64,000 nucleotides of DNA from Garcia nutans (GCA_947685225.1 CANTUV010000008.1:38561501-38625500), one strand, 5' to 3'; shown: positions 32,398 to 44,556, counted from the stretch's first letter. Made by a program: numbers and translations. The notes: a model not told the origin generated them from the letters alone.

Positions 32398-34871
32398 CCT
32401 TGAGATGTCTAAATAAATGAAGTATCTTTGACTCCAACTCAACAAACTTTTCTTGGCTTGAATGTTGCTTTTCAATTTTGCTTTCTTTAATATTTAATTG
32501 AAACAATCATGTTTTTCAAATTTAAAGTTGTTTGAATAAATTACTTTCATTAAAATTTTTGTTGGTTTTTGCTCATATTGGTGCTCAACCAATGAGGAAT
32601 CTAGCTTGATGTTCATGAATTAATATATTTTTGCATTATGATTCGAATGACTTTACTAGATAAGGGAATTGCTCTATAGCATTGAATTGTGTATGCTTAC
32701 TTAGAGAGGGCTCCTGCATAATGACCTTTGTCTAGGTCCTAGTCAGTCTTAGAACATGCTTTGACAAACTTTTGAGGCGAAATTGAACTCTGCTTATTTA
32801 AGGGAGAGATGATCTAGGCATTGTTTGGTTAGCCAACAACTAGTATCCACCCAATTAAATATTTGGGCCTTCATAAAAATTTTAGCTTTCTTTTCATTGG
32901 CATATAATCCCAACAACCTACCTTGAGTTGTTGTGATACTTTCGACAAGTCTTATGATCACTAAGATGAAGAGGCAAGAAGATCAAAGAAAGAAATGAAT
33001 AGTGAAGACCATAAAGATGGTTGAAGTTCTCAAGACCATAAGGGTAGTTGAAGTTCACCTCATATCTCCAATCTATTGAGATAACATCAGAGTAACAAAT
33101 GATTTATCCTTGTTAAAGGAGATTTATGTCACTCCACTCATCCATTATTAGAAACCCAAGTTGGTACAATCAAGATAACTCTTTTAGATCTAGAACCAAA
33201 AAAAGAAAAAGAAAAAAAAAGAAAAAGAAAAGAAAAGAAAAGAAAAAAGGAAAGAAAAAGAAAAAAGAACAAAAAAAGAAATAAAAGGAAAAAAGAAGAA
33301 AACAAAAAGAAGATAAAACCTAAAAAGGCAGTTCAGAAAGCCAATTGAGTTCTCTTTTACGTAAAGCAGCAAAAGACACCCATTTGGTTTACAAGGACAG
33401 TTTGACTTGAATTGGTCCAACCCAACCAAAGATTCGATCAAAATCAGAAAAAAGGAGAAAGACATTTCTGTTCTTGAAAGTTTTGTACTTGACAGTCCTA
33501 CAAGGAAGAAGGAAAAAAATGAAAAAATGCTCAAAGAAAGGGAGGAGTAAGAAAAACAAAAAGAAAGAAAGGGGAAAAGAAGAAAAGAAATGAATTTGGG
33601 TACCAAACTTTTTTGCAATGGCAAAGACTATCCCAATTAAGATCTAGATTCATGCTAAAAAGATGGGAGAACTCTCAAAGCTCTATCTTTTTAATTTCCA
33701 ACTGCCTAAGGTTCCAACAAGCAGTTTGTAGTGTGAAGGTTTGTCCATTGTGTCACATCGGCTCCAACTTACAAATAGCCTTCATTTAAACCCAAGTCCC
33801 TTATAGACCCCATTTCAAGCCTATTAATGACCTGTTGATCTCTCTTAGTAGGTAGAGTCTATTAGTGGAGATAGTTTGGATAAGCATGCATATGAGATAG
33901 ATAATATTTAAAATCAATGAGACCTTTGGCCAAGTAATGTGTATGTGCCTATCTGAAGTGCAATAGTTCTTGCTTAAATAGAAATAATTCCTGAGTTTAG
34001 TATGGTAACTAGGGTTGTCATGTTATAGATATGTTAATTTAGAAAAATCAAGTCCTGAGGTACATTGACATTGATTTGGCAAAGCCAACATTTGATTTCA
34101 AAATCAAAATTCAAAATTCAAAAAAAAAATATAAAATTTTTTACAAAGCCTTCAAGTTAAGGGAAGTATGTCGAATCATTGAACCTCCAAAGGACACATT
34201 GGGCAAAGAAAATGATTATTGGCAAGGTCATGAATGTTCTCAACATCTTGAAGATAAAAGCCATAAATGCAAAGCTTTTTGTCATTCCAATGCAAGACTT
34301 GAACGAGCGTCAAAAAGGAGTCAATGAGAATACCTTTGCTGATTACCTCAGTCTGTGAGTCGATGGAACCACTGTATGTGTTATTCATGCATACATGACC
34401 ATATCACATCGCACTTTCTTGTCTTGTATTGTCCATTCTTTGTCAAAGTGAATAGCAAACACTATGTGAAGTAAAGAATCAAAAGAAGATATCATATGGA
34501 AAGCCCATTGCTTGAGAAAGCTTCAGTAATTTTGCAAAGAGAAGAAATGCGTGCTTGTGCGAAGAACTAGACAACAAAAGCATCAATCAAAGCTTGCGTG
34601 GAAAAATCCTTTGGTTTGAGCCTACACAGTGGGCAAAGTTTCTCCTTTTAAATTTTTTGAGTTTATATTACAAACATTTTTTACTGACTTGCAAATATTT
34701 TGCCACGCAAGGGGGCAAGGAGAGGATATGAAGGCTAACTAAAAAGGGCTGAATTTTTTGTAAAAGTGCAAAGGAAGAACAAAAAAGAATGAAATAAAAA
34801 GAAAATTAGAATTCTCAAAAGAATGAAGATGCAAAAGACAAAAGATCAGTTCAGCTAAAAGAGCTGAAGCC
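32398..34871 (+). other. Non-coding interior of element H
   Basis: No pol motif was found in any frame. It contains a purine-only-like tract (33196-33330, A-rich with scattered G) whose complement gives a long Phe/Ser-rich open frame of low complexity, judged not to be a gene. The rest is AT-rich and unrecognised; it probably represents 3' untranslated sequence left after loss of pol. Confidence 0.6.
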
Positions 34872-35370
34872 AAGGTAAAGACCCGACCTCCAATGGATAA
34901 AGATCCATGTTTCAAGGGTAAAGACCCGACCTCCAGTGGATAAAGATCCATGTTTCAAGGGTAAAGACCCGACCTCTAATAGATAAAGATCCATGTTTCA
35001 AGGGTAAAGACCCGATTTCCAATTGATAAAGATCCATGTTTCAATGGTAAAGACCCGACCTCCAGTGGATAAAGATCCATGTTTTAAGGGTAAAGACCCG
35101 ACCTCTAGTGGATAAAGATCCATGTTTCAAGAGTTAAGACCCGACCTCCAATGGATAAAGATCCATGTTCCAAAGGTAAAGACCCGATCTCCATGGATGA
35201 AGATCCATTTTAAAGGGTGAAGACTCGATCTCCAAGGATGAAGATCCATTTACAAGGGTGAAGACCAGAACTCCAAGGATTAAGATTCATTTTCAAAAGT
35301 GAAGATCCGATGCTAAGGATGAAGATCCAAGGTCCAACGATGAAGATCCATTTTGAGGGTAAAGAACCAC
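34872..35370 (+). repeat. Tandem array T1 (43-bp unit) in element H
   Basis: About eleven head-to-tail units built on AAAGACCCGACCTCC...GGATAAAGATCCATG; adjacent GACCCGA sites are 43 bases apart at the left end (34920 minus 34877). Units shorten and diverge toward the right (35200-35370). Arrays in the 3' untranslated region are known from Tat/Ogre elements. Confidence 0.88.
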
Positions 35371-35414
35371 AATGCATAGAATAACCGGAGCAGTCAGACT
35401 TCCCAATTGATAAA

Positions 35415-35945
35415 AGGTCAGTCAAATTCAATCTCGGGTCTAAGCACCCAAATTAAATTTAGTCTCGGGTCCAAGTACCCAAATCAAATCAATCTCAGGT
35501 CCAAGTACCCAATCTCGGGTCCAAGTACCCAAATTCAAATTAGTCTCGGGTCCAAGAATCCAAATTCAATCCAGTCTTGGGTCCAAGTACCCAAATCAAA
35601 TTCAATCTTGGGTCCAAGTATCCAACCTCGGGCCTAAGTACCCAAATCAAATTCAGTCTTGGATCCAAGTGCCCAATCTCGGGTCCAAGTACCCAAATCA
35701 AGTTCAATCTCCGGTCCAAGTACCCAAATCAAATTCAATCTCGGGTCCAAGTACCAAATTCAATCCAATCTCGAGTCCAAGTATTCAAATTAAATTCAAT
35801 CTCAGGTCCAAGTACCCAATCTCGGGTCCAAGTGCCCAAATCAAACCCAATCTCGGGGTCCAAGTACCCAAATTCAATCCAGTCTCGGGTCCAAGTACCC
35901 AAATCAAGTTCAGTCTGGGGTCCAAGTACCCAAATCAAATTCAAG
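35415..35945 (+). repeat. Tandem array T2 (31- and 20-bp units) in element H
   Basis: About eighteen units of TCTCGGGTCCAAGTACCCAA, some followed by an 11-base ATCAAATTCAA tail, giving two unit lengths of about 20 and 31. Frames open over the array are repeat by-products. It borders T1 directly but shares no sequence with it. Confidence 0.88.
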
Positions 35946-36012
35946 TAACCATCTCATCAAAATTAAGTCTTATTGCTTTTCACTCTCTTTTGCCGTAGTC
36001 TCATATCGTTCA

Positions 36013-36026
36013 AGCATGGGGCAAAC
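36013..36026 (+). other. Polypurine-like tract of element H
   Basis: CAAGCATGGGGCAAAC directly precedes the 3' LTR start TGTAGACTC at 36027. It is not a pure purine run, so it is weaker than those of the other elements. Confidence 0.55.
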
Positions 36027-38439
36027 TGTAGACTCTTAATTTTTAACCCAGTCTAGTCCAATATTTTTTATAGTCCAAAATAATTTTTATAGTATTTTAA
36101 TTAAATAATATTTATTTTAGTATTTATTATTTATAATTTTTAATAAAAATAAAAAAGGGTAATATTAGTAAAGTTAAATAATAATAATAATAATAACAAA
36201 AATAAATAAATAAATAATAATAAAAATAAATAAATAAAATATTGGCGACGGAAAAATCGATGACGAAAAAATTCATCACCGAAAGTGGAATTGGCCAAGG
36301 CCAATTCGCCCCCCCAGCCAGTTCGCAATTTTCACCAGCAAATTTTTTATCGCTCGCAGTTTCCAGACCGCAATAGTTTTTTTCTCCAGCATAATTTTCC
36401 AGCGCAATTTTTCTGAAATCAAATTCTATTTAGTTTTGGTTTCTTTTCCTAATTAATTTGAGTTTCCTTAAACAATTAGAAGTAGGCTTATAAGTTTTCC
36501 TATAAATAACACATTAAAACTCAGAATAGGGGGATCGAAAATTGGTTTTACTAGAGTTAAACTTGGGATTTCAGATTTGAGAGGAGCAAGAAGAAGCAAT
36601 CAATCCATCAAAGGCAGCAACCTTGCCTTTGTTATTATTCATCCAGAAATCAATTTTTTGCGTAACCAACGAACGGAGGTTTGAATCTCTATTTTCTTTA
36701 TTTATTTCTTTACAGTAGCTTCATCATTCAAATTGGATTAATTGTTTCATTAAATGATTTGATCAAAAACTTCAAAAACCTAAATCACCCTTCTATATCT
36801 AAAACATCAAAAACCCTAAATTGTTTCTTCTGTTTCCAAAAACTTCAAAACCCTAACCTAATCTCTATTCCAAAAATTTAGTAGCCTTACTTTTTTTAAG
36901 CATAAAAAACTTTAACCCTAATTAATCATTCTTTCCAAAATCACACAGTAAGCATTATTCTTTTAAAAATAACGCTAGTTTCTTCCAAATTCAAAATCCT
37001 ATTTTCTAAATCTTAAGCCCTAAAATCTTAATTTTCAACACTAAGACCTACAACCCTAAAAGCCATTTTTCAAAATCTTTCGGGTGCTGACCCGAACCCT
37101 GACCCCGTAAGGGGCGCTGCCCCCTTGACCCCCGCCCGCTAACCGGCTAGCGGGACCACCGTATGGGCTCGATTCAATATTTATTTATGCATTATAAGTC
37201 TTTATGTTTTGCTTCCTTTGTTATGATTATTCAAAATATAGTAGCTTTATTCAAAATACAAACTTAAACCCGAATTTATTCAAACATAAATCCTAATTCT
37301 CTTTTCAAATCTTCACAGAAGCTCTTTATAATTTTCTTCACTAGGATATTTATTCTTTCAAATAACTCCATTAAAGACTTTCTATATTTGTTCCATCTAA
37401 AAATATTTAAGTAGTTATTATAGTCAATATTAAAGCCATATTTATCTTTGATCACGGTAAAACATCAAATCCTAAATCATAATCTATAAAATTAAGGTTT
37501 CAAACCATAAAAACCCAATTCATGAAGTTTGCTTAAAACCCTAACTAAACCTACCTTTTTTAAGTCACAGTAACATTATTTTCATAAAACATCCAAAACC
37601 TTAAATATTTTAAACATCCAGTAGCTAGGCTATTGCTTTAAAATATTTTTCAAAACCCTAGTTATTTAGCATAAAACTCTAGAAACCCTAATTAATGTAT
37701 GGATCCCTAAAGTTAATATATTTACTATTTTATTTACATTGGATGAATGTTTATTATATATTTTGATTGATGTTTAATATCTTTGATGAATGATTTATTT
37801 ATGATGAATGGTTATTTACTTTTATCGATTAATTTTTATTTCCAAATGTTGTAAGAGATATGTTTCCACTTTGTGGGTACCTCATTAATTAATTTCTATG
37901 TAATTTAAATTTCTTTTATATTTTGGACCTATGTAAAGGGCATGTTTCCACCTTTTTGTGGCTATCCTATTTAGTTTAGACATGAACGATGTAAGGACAT
38001 GTTTCCATCCTCGGATGGGTGTCCATTTATTTGCTTCTGTTTGGACATTGCTTTGATTTTAATGTTTGGACATTGCTTTGATTTTAATGTAATTATGCTT
38101 TTATTTTAATTGTTGCATGTAATATGGATAATATTGATATACATAAGAATTTTATAATATTAAGACCTGCAAAGGAGGTCGGTTCCAATGAACCGGGCGT
38201 TGTGGGGGTGCTGGGCCATTTCTCACCTTCCCCACATATACCCAACTTTTCAAACCCATTACGGGGATGGGGATTCTTTAGGAATCTAGTCATCCACCCC
38301 TTTCTTTTTCCAGGCTCGTCCGGGTGGCGACTCCATTTTTTCCAGACCTAGGTTTGGTTCTCTAAGGCCCTGAGCCTAAATAATGCGAAAGTCGCAAGAA
38401 CCATTTCACCGGGAGTGGGGGCAAAAATCCCCGCTCACA
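36027..38439 (+). repeat. 3' LTR of element H
   Basis: Same order as 28074-30487: TATAAATA at 36501, GC-rich island 37080-37170, stem-loops 37855-38024 and the CCCCGCTCACA end. A 30-bp duplication (TTTGGACATTGCTTTGATTT, 38039-38088) is private to this copy. The last one or two bases cannot be separated from the target duplication. Confidence 0.9.
37855..38024 (+). promoter_or_regulatory. Three tandem stem-loops in Tat LTR (element H 3' LTR)
   Basis: Unit 3 is perfect: GGACA (37995-37999) with TGTCC (38020-38024), inner CCATCC/GGATGG. Unit 1 keeps CCAC/GTGG. Unit 2 has lost pairing in part of the outer arm. Confidence 0.68.
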
Positions 38440-39474
38440 CATGTCGTGTCACTGGACGTGTCATTTAAATGCACCATAGTAGCTAAAACACGCCTATGGA
38501 CATGCCCGTGTCACTGGTCGTGTCATTTTTTCTTCATTTTTGAGATTTACAATAGCAACCACGCACCTAGTGACACACCTATGTCACTGGACGTGTCGAT
38601 TTATCGGAGTTATAGTAACAATGACACGCCCACTGACACACACGTGTCAGTGAGCAAGTTGTACTCACTCAGATGCAGTAGCTGTGACACACCCATCGAC
38701 ACGTGCATGTCAGTTGGCATGTTGGCGTGTTTTAAAAGTGAGCCCAAGTTTATTTTAAACAGTTTTTCTATTTTCTCTTGCTCTATTTTTTGATTTTCTC
38801 TCAAAATTCCCTCACTCTCACACTCAAAATCACACACCTAATCAATCTAGAGGGGATTTTGATTCCCATTTCAAGATTTGGAGCAGATTTCATTGCATTT
38901 TGTTCAATTTTCTCACATCCTTCAATCCTAATTTCAGGTATATGCCACAAGTTTTGCATTTTTTGCCGTGTTTTCTTAAAATTACTTCAGGATTTCTTGC
39001 AAATCTAATAAATTTCTAGGGATTTTGAGTTTTGACCTTAGTTTTGAGTATGTGTTGTGATTTACTCATTATGCTTTTGAGGACTCTGGCTAGATTTGAG
39101 TTGAACATATTTGCACACTATTTATTAATTGTTTATGCACCCATCTTGAAATTTCTTTATTTTAATGTGTTGGGCTATAGAGACATATAGAACTGGAGTG
39201 ATGCATATTATGGAGACACTGTTTAATGTGTGGATTTAAACAATTGCTCTTTTTTAGAATTGTTTCATTACTCTTGTTGGTTTAGTTTCATTGCTTTTTT
39301 TGTTTAAATACATCTCTATTGTTGGTTTAATTGTGTTGTTGTACTTATTTTTTTCTTGGATTATGTGTTGCGCTCTATTGTTATAATGTCGGTTTTCTGG
39401 TAACCCTATCCAATGTTGGTGTTTTGGCATTATTATTATTATTTTTGAGGATGTTCTTGTTTATTTTGCTGATA
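38438..39474 (+). other. Athila region between pol and 3' ORF, with CGTGTCA-type modules
   Basis: Modules continue to about 38735, for example GACACGCCCACTGACACACA and TGTCACTGGACGTGTC, completing the array cut at 28073. The remaining 740 bases have pyrimidine-rich stretches and no gene; a splice acceptor for a subgenomic 3' ORF message could lie here but is not shown. Confidence 0.72.
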
Positions 39475-40900
39475 ATGGGTCCTCGCAAACAAATGTAGTC
39501 CAAATTACTAACCAAACGGGCTAGAGGTGAAGGAAGCTCAAGCCAACCCACTACAAACACAACTTTAAAATTTATGGCAAGCCACAAGTGCCTTTGATTC
39601 TCGACTATGGAGGAACGAAAATGGTTTGAATTACTGGGAAACAAGGGTTGGTCTCCACCTAGGGCTTTGGATTGGGAAGCTATGACACAAGCCAACATTG
39701 CAGCTGAGATCCGGGACTTGATAAATCAACGAGGATGGTAACAACTATTTTCCATCAATGAGCCTTCTTATAGGGAGTTGACACTAGAATTTTACTACAC
39801 TTTTCAGTTCAACAAGAATAAGATATCCATTATCAAGCCAACGATGAAGTTTTGGTTAGGAGGTCAGAGATTTCAAATAAGTATAAATGACCTTGGTGTG
39901 CATTTAGGGCTATATACTGCGTGGGAGATTCAGACGGTTGAGTATCTCAACTCCGAGGTGGACTTGGCTAAGTATAATGTTATTCCTCCTCAGGTTTGGA
40001 GGACATTTGCACCCAATACAGATAAATATCATCTTAAGGTGTCAAAGGCATCCAATTTTTAATCTTTTCCTTATCGAGTGATGCATAATCTTTTAGTTCA
40101 CACTCTTACAGCTCGGCAAAGTAGCACGGGGATAGTTAGCTTATGGAATTTATTCTTCTTGAACTGCTTAGTTTAGAAGATTCAATGCAATGTAGCTCAT
40201 GCCATCACACATTTCTTCTATGAGCAGTCCAAGAAAGGAGTACCAGGTAATTTACATGGTGGCATGTATGTCACAAGGTTGGCTTGTAGTTTATGTGTGT
40301 TGGATGGATGCCTACCAATGACGGTGGATTGGCTCCCCAAGCTTTTGGGTATGGACACCTTAAATAGATTAGACTGAGAGAAGGTAGTGGGCTTGCAGGA
40401 ACCACCTATGGAGTCAGAGCTGATTCCTCCTGTTTCCACTTCTGATATGCCTCAACCTCCACCGACAAATTTCTTAGGACAGTCTACCGCTGTTGCACCT
40501 TCTTCTTCCACTGGCCCATCCTTTACTCCAACCCCTACCTTTCGAGACTGGCACTATTTGGTTAATGTTGAGTGGGATGATGATAGGAAACCTACTAATT
40601 TTGAGAGGCAAATCTATAGGATAGAAGGAGAAATAGGAAACATAGAGCTGAATCAGAATAAATTATTGACTCTGCAGGACCATATCTAGCGTTCCATGGA
40701 GCAGCACTACTCATCATTCAATTGGATCACGAGATACTGAGGAGGCAATGGCTCGAGCAGCCCATGCTAGAGTTTTGGAGGTCTCAATGGTTTAGCCCTT
40801 CGTAGCCACCGCCTCCACAGTACCAGCCCCTAGTACCAGTGTTGATTTTTCGGATTGCAGTGCTGGTGATGATACCAGTGCCAGCGGTGATGATACCGGT
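39475..40900 (+). pseudogene. Athila 3' ORF (envelope-position, Athila ORF-like), broken
   Basis: Starts at ATG 39475 (MGPRKQM) and runs in one frame to 40689 with seven in-frame stops (first at 39496, last at 40687). Readable blocks: MEERKWFELLGNKGW, IAAEIRDLINQRGW, SYRELTLEFYYTF, RFQISINDLGVHLGLYT, FPYRVMHNLLVHTL, VARAITHFF-like and MYVTRLACSLCV. This is the plant-specific domain seen in Athila ORFs and in many annotated putative plant transposon proteins. A Pro/Ser/Thr-rich segment follows (40400-40550), then an acidic, repetitive Ser/Asp/Thr/Gly tail after a frame change (40830-40920). No clear signal peptide or membrane segment supports an envelope role. Confidence 0.78.
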
Positions 40901-40957
40901 GCTAGTGATGATTCCACTGCTGTGACTAGCTCACTTTTTCTTTACTTCATTATTTTC

Positions 40958-42317
40958 TGTTAGCCAAATGATCTCAATTTTGATCATTGACAACTCAAAT
41001 TGAATGACTTATTTAATATGTGTTTAAAGAGCCTTGTTTCAGGATTAGGTTGTTTCAAATAAGTTGAACAGGACACATTTAGCGGTCGCACAAAGCATGG
41101 AGATGACCGCCCCATTGAATTAAAGGATGAAACCATATCACAGTAGGGTTCGTAGTTAGAAACTCGTCCTCAGTCGCGACTGCCCATCAACATGAGCGAC
41201 CGTCCAACATACAAGGACGGTCGCACCATAAGGAATCCAAATCATCCAGATTCTAGTAAGGTTCACGGTGATAAGAACGGTGAAGAATACGGTCTCGCTT
41301 ACTATTTTAGCGACCGCCCTTCAGACTCCGTGATCGCTCTGATGATTGAAGAGAAAACTACTCAAACTGATAGTAGTGTTCGCGTCCTCGGGTGCGCCCA
41401 TAAGTTCGACGCGAGTCTCTCAATTAGACTGCGAACAGGCACCTAGAGCGACCGCAAAATTCATATTTTGGCGGAATTTTATTTTGCCCAGTTAAAGAAT
41501 GCCACATGTGATGACCGTTATGAACCCACTTCAGCATTCAAAAAGGGCGACCGCACCTAGCTTATGCGCGACTATCCAAACAACCACAACATGGGCAAGA
41601 TTCCAGCAGCAGAGCACTTAAATTCGACCGTTGAAGCAAATTTGAATGCAGCAACCGTCCCTTATCTAAGGGCGACCGCATGTAACATTGGAGCGACCAT
41701 CCTAGCATTAAGGACGATCGCTAACTACTTTGAATAGTCTATTAAAACAAGGTCTAAACTGCCAAGACTTATTTCTCACTATCCATAATGGCTAGTTAGA
41801 CCACATTGGCTATAAATACATTATTATTCTGTTAAGAAAAAAGAGATTCTGAATTTGATAGCCAAGCAACATATTTTCTTTTATTACTATAATTAACATT
41901 TGAATTGTAATGAATGTTAGGTGTAAGCATTAAAAGCACCATTGTAAAAGTTTGAGTGTGAGCTTGGAAACACTTAGGTTGTGAGAGTGAGCTTGGGTAA
42001 AACTCTTGTAAGTGGTTTGAGTGTTAGCATTAGTAAAACATTTGTCAAGTTAGGTGTGAACTTGTAAAAACACCAAAAGTTGGAAGTGAGCTTGTAAAAC
42101 TTCAAAGTTAGTGGAACCTTAACAAGTTGTTAAGGAAGTGGATGTAGGATTGGAGAAAATTTGAACCACTATAAATCTTAAGTGTTCTTTCTTCTACTCA
42201 CTACTCAACCAATTTCTCTCTTCTACATTTCTTGTTTGTTGAGTTTTTAATTTGCCATCATTTCTCAAGAAAACCAATTCACCCCCCCCCCCTCTTTGTT
42301 GCCATCTTGGGACAACA
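40958..42317 (+). repeat. 5' LTR of copia element (1360 bp)
   Basis: TGTTAGCC...GGGACAACA ends. The first 750 bases carry at least a dozen GCGACCG/CGGTCGC motifs in both orientations, including a perfect 10-bp hairpin (41196-41224). TATAAATA at 41811. A GTAAGCATT..GAGTGTGAGCTTGG repeat-like stretch lies at 41910-42110. Confidence 0.93.
41082..41740 (+). repeat. GCGACCG/CGGTCGC motif cluster in copia LTR
   Basis: Motifs in both orientations form inverted pairs: GCGGTC (41082-41087) with GACCGC (41105-41110), and GCGACCGTCC (41196-41205) with GGACGGTCGC (41215-41224). CpG-rich in an AT-rich setting. The 3' LTR copy has lost many CpGs by C-to-T and G-to-A changes. Confidence 0.75.
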
Positions 42318-42319
42318 AT

Positions 42320-42330
42320 TGGTATCAGAG
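42320..42330 (+). other. Primer binding site of copia element (initiator tRNA-Met type)
   Basis: TGGTATCAGAG begins two bases after the LTR end, standard for Ty1/copia elements. Confidence 0.88.
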
Positions 42331-42370
42331 TAAGAAATTTCTTAAACTTAATTGTGAAATTTGATCCACT

Positions 42371-44095
42371 ATGGCAACTTCTTCTTCATCAAACTCAACC
42401 TCTCATGGAAATCTTAACACTATCCTTAGACCCTATTTTGATGGAACGGATTACTCCTATTGAAAACACAAAATGTATTTGTTTCTAGATAGTGAAGGGA
42501 TTGAGCTATGGTATTTTGTGGAAAGTGAGTGGAAACCTCCTACTCATGAAGTTGATGGTATTCAAGTTCCTCTTCCCAAAGCACAATGGTCAACTGTCAA
42601 TGTTAAGGATCGATTCAAGAACAATAGAGCCGCTTCCATCTTAATGAACTCCATCTCAAGAGAAGAAGGTGGAAGAGTTCAACACTTAACTTGTGCACAT
42701 TGCATTTGGAAGGCACTTGAAAACTATCATGAAGGCACGACTCAAGTGAGATTCACTAAGAAACAAATGCATGTTCATGAGTATGAGCTATTCAAGATGA
42801 AACCAAATGAAAACATCGCCGACATGATGAATCGCTTGCTTGCTATTGTCAATGAGCTAAAGAAGTATGGCAAGATATATGATCTAGGTGATGTAAACAG
42901 CAAAATCTTGAGAGCCGTAAGAGCTAGAAAGAACTTTAAATCAAAAGTATCATCCATCGAAGAAGCTCATGATCTTAGCACACTGAGAACCGATGAACTT
43001 GTGGGAAAACTACTCACATTTGAGCTACACAGTGAAAAAGAAGAAGATCAAGGTGAGAAAGAAAAGAGAAAACCAATTGCGCTCAAAGCAATCAAAGAAG
43101 TTGAGAGCTCAAGCAATGAAGGCACTGATGGTGAAGATGAAATGGCAATGTTCTCAAAAAGAATAAGTGAATGGAAAAGAAAGAAAAGATTACAACCTAA
43201 CAAAGGTAAACTTCCTAAATCATCCTTCAAAGATAAAGAAAAGAAAAATGAGGTAAAGTGTTATGAATGTGGTAAACCTGGTCACATCAAATCGGAGTGC
43301 TTCAAAGTAAAGAACAAAAGGAAATGGGACAAAGAAAAGAAAAAGTCTCTCAAAGCCACATGGGATGACTTTTCTTTAAGTAAAGAAGAAGAAGAAGAAG
43401 AAGAAGAAGAAGAAGGAATAGCAAACCTATGTCTCATGGCTATTGAAGATGACTTCAATGAGGTAAGTACTCAATACTTGAATCTAATAGCACATGATGA
43501 TATTGATGACCTAGATGATAGTGATTTGATTGAGCACATGAATTTTAAAATAGAAAAATATTTTTCTAAGATGATACTCTATAAGGAAAAGATTTCTAAG
43601 CTAGAAAAGGATTTTATATGCTCAAAGAACTCTACCCTAGAATTGAAAACCTCAAATGAACACTTGATGAATTCAATAAGAGAGCTAAATAAAGACTCAC
43701 ATGATTTAGAACAAGTTATCAAAGAGAATGAAATTCTGAAGCATGAACTAAAAGAACTAAAAGAATCAATTTTAAGATTTCATAAAGGAAAAGAAGCCTT
43801 AGAGACATTAATTGGTAACCAAAGATCACCTTCCTTAAAATATGGATTAGGATTCAATGGCTCAACCAACATTGGACCTAGCACGCCAACATTTGTAAAA
43901 GCCTCCACAACTAGAATCTCTAATGTTGATGTTGTAAAGAACAAAGATGCTCACAAAAAGTCTAAGAATTCCAAAAAGGCCACTCATGGCTCACTAGGAA
44001 ATAGAGCTAAGTTCTCAAAGAGTAATCATGCATTTATATACACTAAACATGCACAAACGCAATCACATACTTGTAGTTGTATGCATAATACATGA
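42371..44095 (+). pseudogene. gag: Copia gag with one premature stop
   Basis: The likely start is ATG 42371 (MATSSSSNSTSHGNLNTILR). A TGA near 42462 replaces the Trp of the conserved Y-W-K motif before KMYLFL, and the frame is then open for 540 codons to 44095. Core blocks include NRAASILMNSIS, LTCAHCIWKALENYHEGT and MLNRLLAIVNELKK-like sequence. The zinc knuckle CYECGKPGHIKSEC is at 43259-43300 (CX2CX4HX4C). A GAA run (43385-43416) encodes poly-Glu. A long Leu/Lys/Glu-rich helix follows (about 43540-43800), likely coiled coil, as in Sirevirus gag. Only one lesion in 1.7 kb. Confidence 0.9.
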
Positions 44096-44556
44096 AATAT
44101 GAATAGGAAAGTACAAAAATATAAAACATTGTGGCAATGTACATATTGCATGAAATTTGGACATAAAAGCATTTTTTGTCATATTATAAAGGCTCATCTC
44201 AAGTTAGAAGATGCCTCTATTGCTAACCATCAAGGACCCAACTTCATTTGGGTTTCTAAGAAAAGATAACTACTATTGCCTTGTAAGTATGCCTAAAATC
44301 TACTATTAACGAAAGAACATGGCTTGTGGATAGTGGGTGCTCAAGGCATATGATCGGGAATACAAAGCTCTTTACAAGTATTACATACAAACTTGGAGGT
44401 AATGTAACCTTTGGAAATGATGCTAAAGGTAAAATTATTGGTGTTGGCTCCATTAGAATACTTGGTAAAGACTTGATAAAAGATGTATGGCTTGTTGATG
44501 GTTTGAAACATAATTTGCAAGTGTTAGTCAATTATGTGATAGAAAATACATTGTAA
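44096..44556 (+). pseudogene. pol: Copia protease region
   Basis: A second CX2CX4HX4C motif (CTYCMKFGHKSIFC, near 44138-44180) precedes the protease, whose catalytic motif is at 44326 (VDSGCSRHMIGN). The run to 44556 includes GGNVTFGNDAKGKIIGVGSI and VWLVDGLKHNL. Frame changes lie before 44320 and near 44520. The catalytic D-S-G is kept. Confidence 0.87.

Larger units (their letters stand above)
28074..38437 (+). mobile_element. Element H: Tat/Ogre-type element with gag remnant and no pol
   Basis: Two LTRs of about 2.41 kb (28074-30487, 36027-38439), a Tat-type PBS, a short gag remnant, no reverse transcriptase, RNase H or integrase, two tandem-repeat arrays and a PPT-like run. Left flank CACAC (28069-28073) and right flank CACAT (38438-38442) agree in four of five bases; the exact right end is uncertain by two bases because of CACA slippage. 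LTR copies differ by about 6 of the first 85 bases. It inserted into the post-pol module of the Athila element. Confidence 0.87.

Noticed and set aside
33190..33624. 144-codon minus-strand frame rich in Phe and Ser, membrane-like
   Set aside because: Comes from an A/G low-complexity tract in the non-coding interior of element H; no homologous frame or start context.
34872..35945. CRISPR-like direct repeats
   Set aside because: Units are head-to-tail without unique spacers, in a plant retroelement.
35415..35998. Overlapping open frames with Pro-Ser-Thr-Gln-Ile-type repeats
   Set aside because: Translation of array T2 in several frames; none is conserved across the unit-length changes.
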